Shown here piece by piece: positions 6,234 to 6,545 of a DNA stretch of 6,545 nucleotides. Location: assembly GCA_030147905.1 (NCBI GenBank), contig JASBUM010000117.1, forward strand, positions 1 to 6,545, written 5' to 3'. Origin of the DNA: Acidimangrovimonas sp. GTDB lineage: Bacteria > Pseudomonadota > Alphaproteobacteria > Rhodobacterales > Rhodobacteraceae. Positions within the stretch are counted from its first letter, which is position 1; every line of letters starts with the position of its first letter. The notes beneath the pieces are model-generated. The model was not told where the DNA came from and did no database searches. It saw nothing but the letters and a program-made list of their open reading frames with translations. The translations under genes and the position numbers were made by a program.

Positions 6234-6545
6234 TCATTGCGGCGTCTCGGCGGCCGCCTGCCGCGCGAGCTCGAACCGCAAGGTGGGCGCGCCGGCCATC
6301 GCGACCGCCCCCGTCAGGCGAAAGCCGAGCCGGCGCAACACCGCCTGCGAGGCCGGGTTGGCCGGCCGGGCAAAGCCGATCACCGCCGGCGCCGAGAGCG
6401 TGCCGAAAGCGATGGACAAGGCGCCGGCACCGAATTCGCGGGCATAGCCGCGCCCCCACGAGGCGGGATGCAGATGATAGGAAAGATTGAGCCCGTCTTC
6501 CCCTGCGCGCCGGGTCAATCCGCCGAGCCCGACGGCGCCTTCCGC
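6234..6545 (-). CDS. GNAT family N-acetyltransferase, RimJ/RimL-like (5' end cut by window edge)
   Basis: The last 103 residues of an acetyltransferase whose start lies beyond the right edge. The visible part begins in the core sheet (GAVGLGG, then LNLSYHLHP as strand beta4). It continues with the acetyl-CoA binding loop WGRGYA (30-35 of the visible part) and the following helix. Next comes ARPANPASQAVLRRLGFRLTG, the NxxSxxVLxKxGF-type motif B of the RimJ/RimL (Acetyltransf_3) group. Members acetylate ribosomal protein N-termini, other proteins or small molecules; the substrate here is unknown. A TTG at 6518 could be read as a start, but it would cut through the conserved domain and the frame stays open to the edge, so the gene is better treated as partial. 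It ends 103 bases before the lysC ATG and is not closely related to the other acetyltransferase at 89-595. Confidence 0.88.
   Translation of the reverse strand, partial: AEGAVGLGGLTRRAGEDGLNLSYHLHPASWGRGYAREFGAGALSIAFGTLSAPAVIGFARPANPASQAVLRRLGFRLTGAVAMAGAPTLRFELARQAAAETPQ

Noticed and set aside
4235..6490. A 751-codon open frame on the + strand opposite lysC and the start of ptsP
   Set aside because: It lies antisense to two genes with unmistakable conserved motifs, has no recognisable domain, and is the kind of long shadow frame expected in GC-rich DNA with strong third-position bias.

Overview
The window is a high-GC stretch with dense, strongly G/C-ending codons from a bacterial chromosome. 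Aspartate kinase sits next to a GAF-domain enzyme I of the nitrogen PTS, and the proteins have an alphaproteobacterial character. Together these suggest a member of the Rhodobacterales (Rhodobacter/Paracoccus/Roseobacter relatives). That placement is inferred from gene content and composition; there is no rRNA or other marker here. Nothing points to a mobile element, prophage, CRISPR array or tRNA.

Layout. Left part, + strand: a short leader with an imperfect hairpin (41-72), a YhbS-like GNAT acetyltransferase (89-595), a 199-base spacer containing a perfect 8-bp hairpin (750-774), and an EcsC-family protein (795-1580). A GC-rich convergent spacer (1581-1676) follows. The rest is on the - strand, listed here in transcription order from the right edge: a RimJ/RimL-like GNAT acetyltransferase cut by the window edge (6545-6234), aspartate kinase lysC (6130-4871), ptsP (4834-2588), and an arginase-fold protein with a TTG start and a good ribosome binding site (2462-1677). 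A 10-bp tandem repeat lies in the 125-base gap between ptsP and the arginase-like gene.

How the genes fit together. lysC and ptsP are 36 bases apart and look like one transcription unit, probably driven from a promoter-like site about 40-65 bases ahead of lysC. LysC commits aspartate to the lysine/threonine/methionine pathway. PtsP starts the nitrogen phosphotransfer relay (PtsP to NPr to EIIA-Ntr) and its GAF domain is the presumed sensor of nitrogen status, so the pair links amino-acid synthesis to nitrogen signalling. The arginase-fold gene could be a third member of the unit, but the 125-base gap leaves that open.

This is mostly an ordinary core region, and I do not see a complete new system. 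Two points deserve a second look. One is a very strong internal Shine-Dalgarno and ATG inside lysC, at the place where two-subunit aspartate kinases start their separate regulatory subunit. The other is the arginase-like protein, in which several canonical manganese-binding and catalytic residues appear to be replaced.
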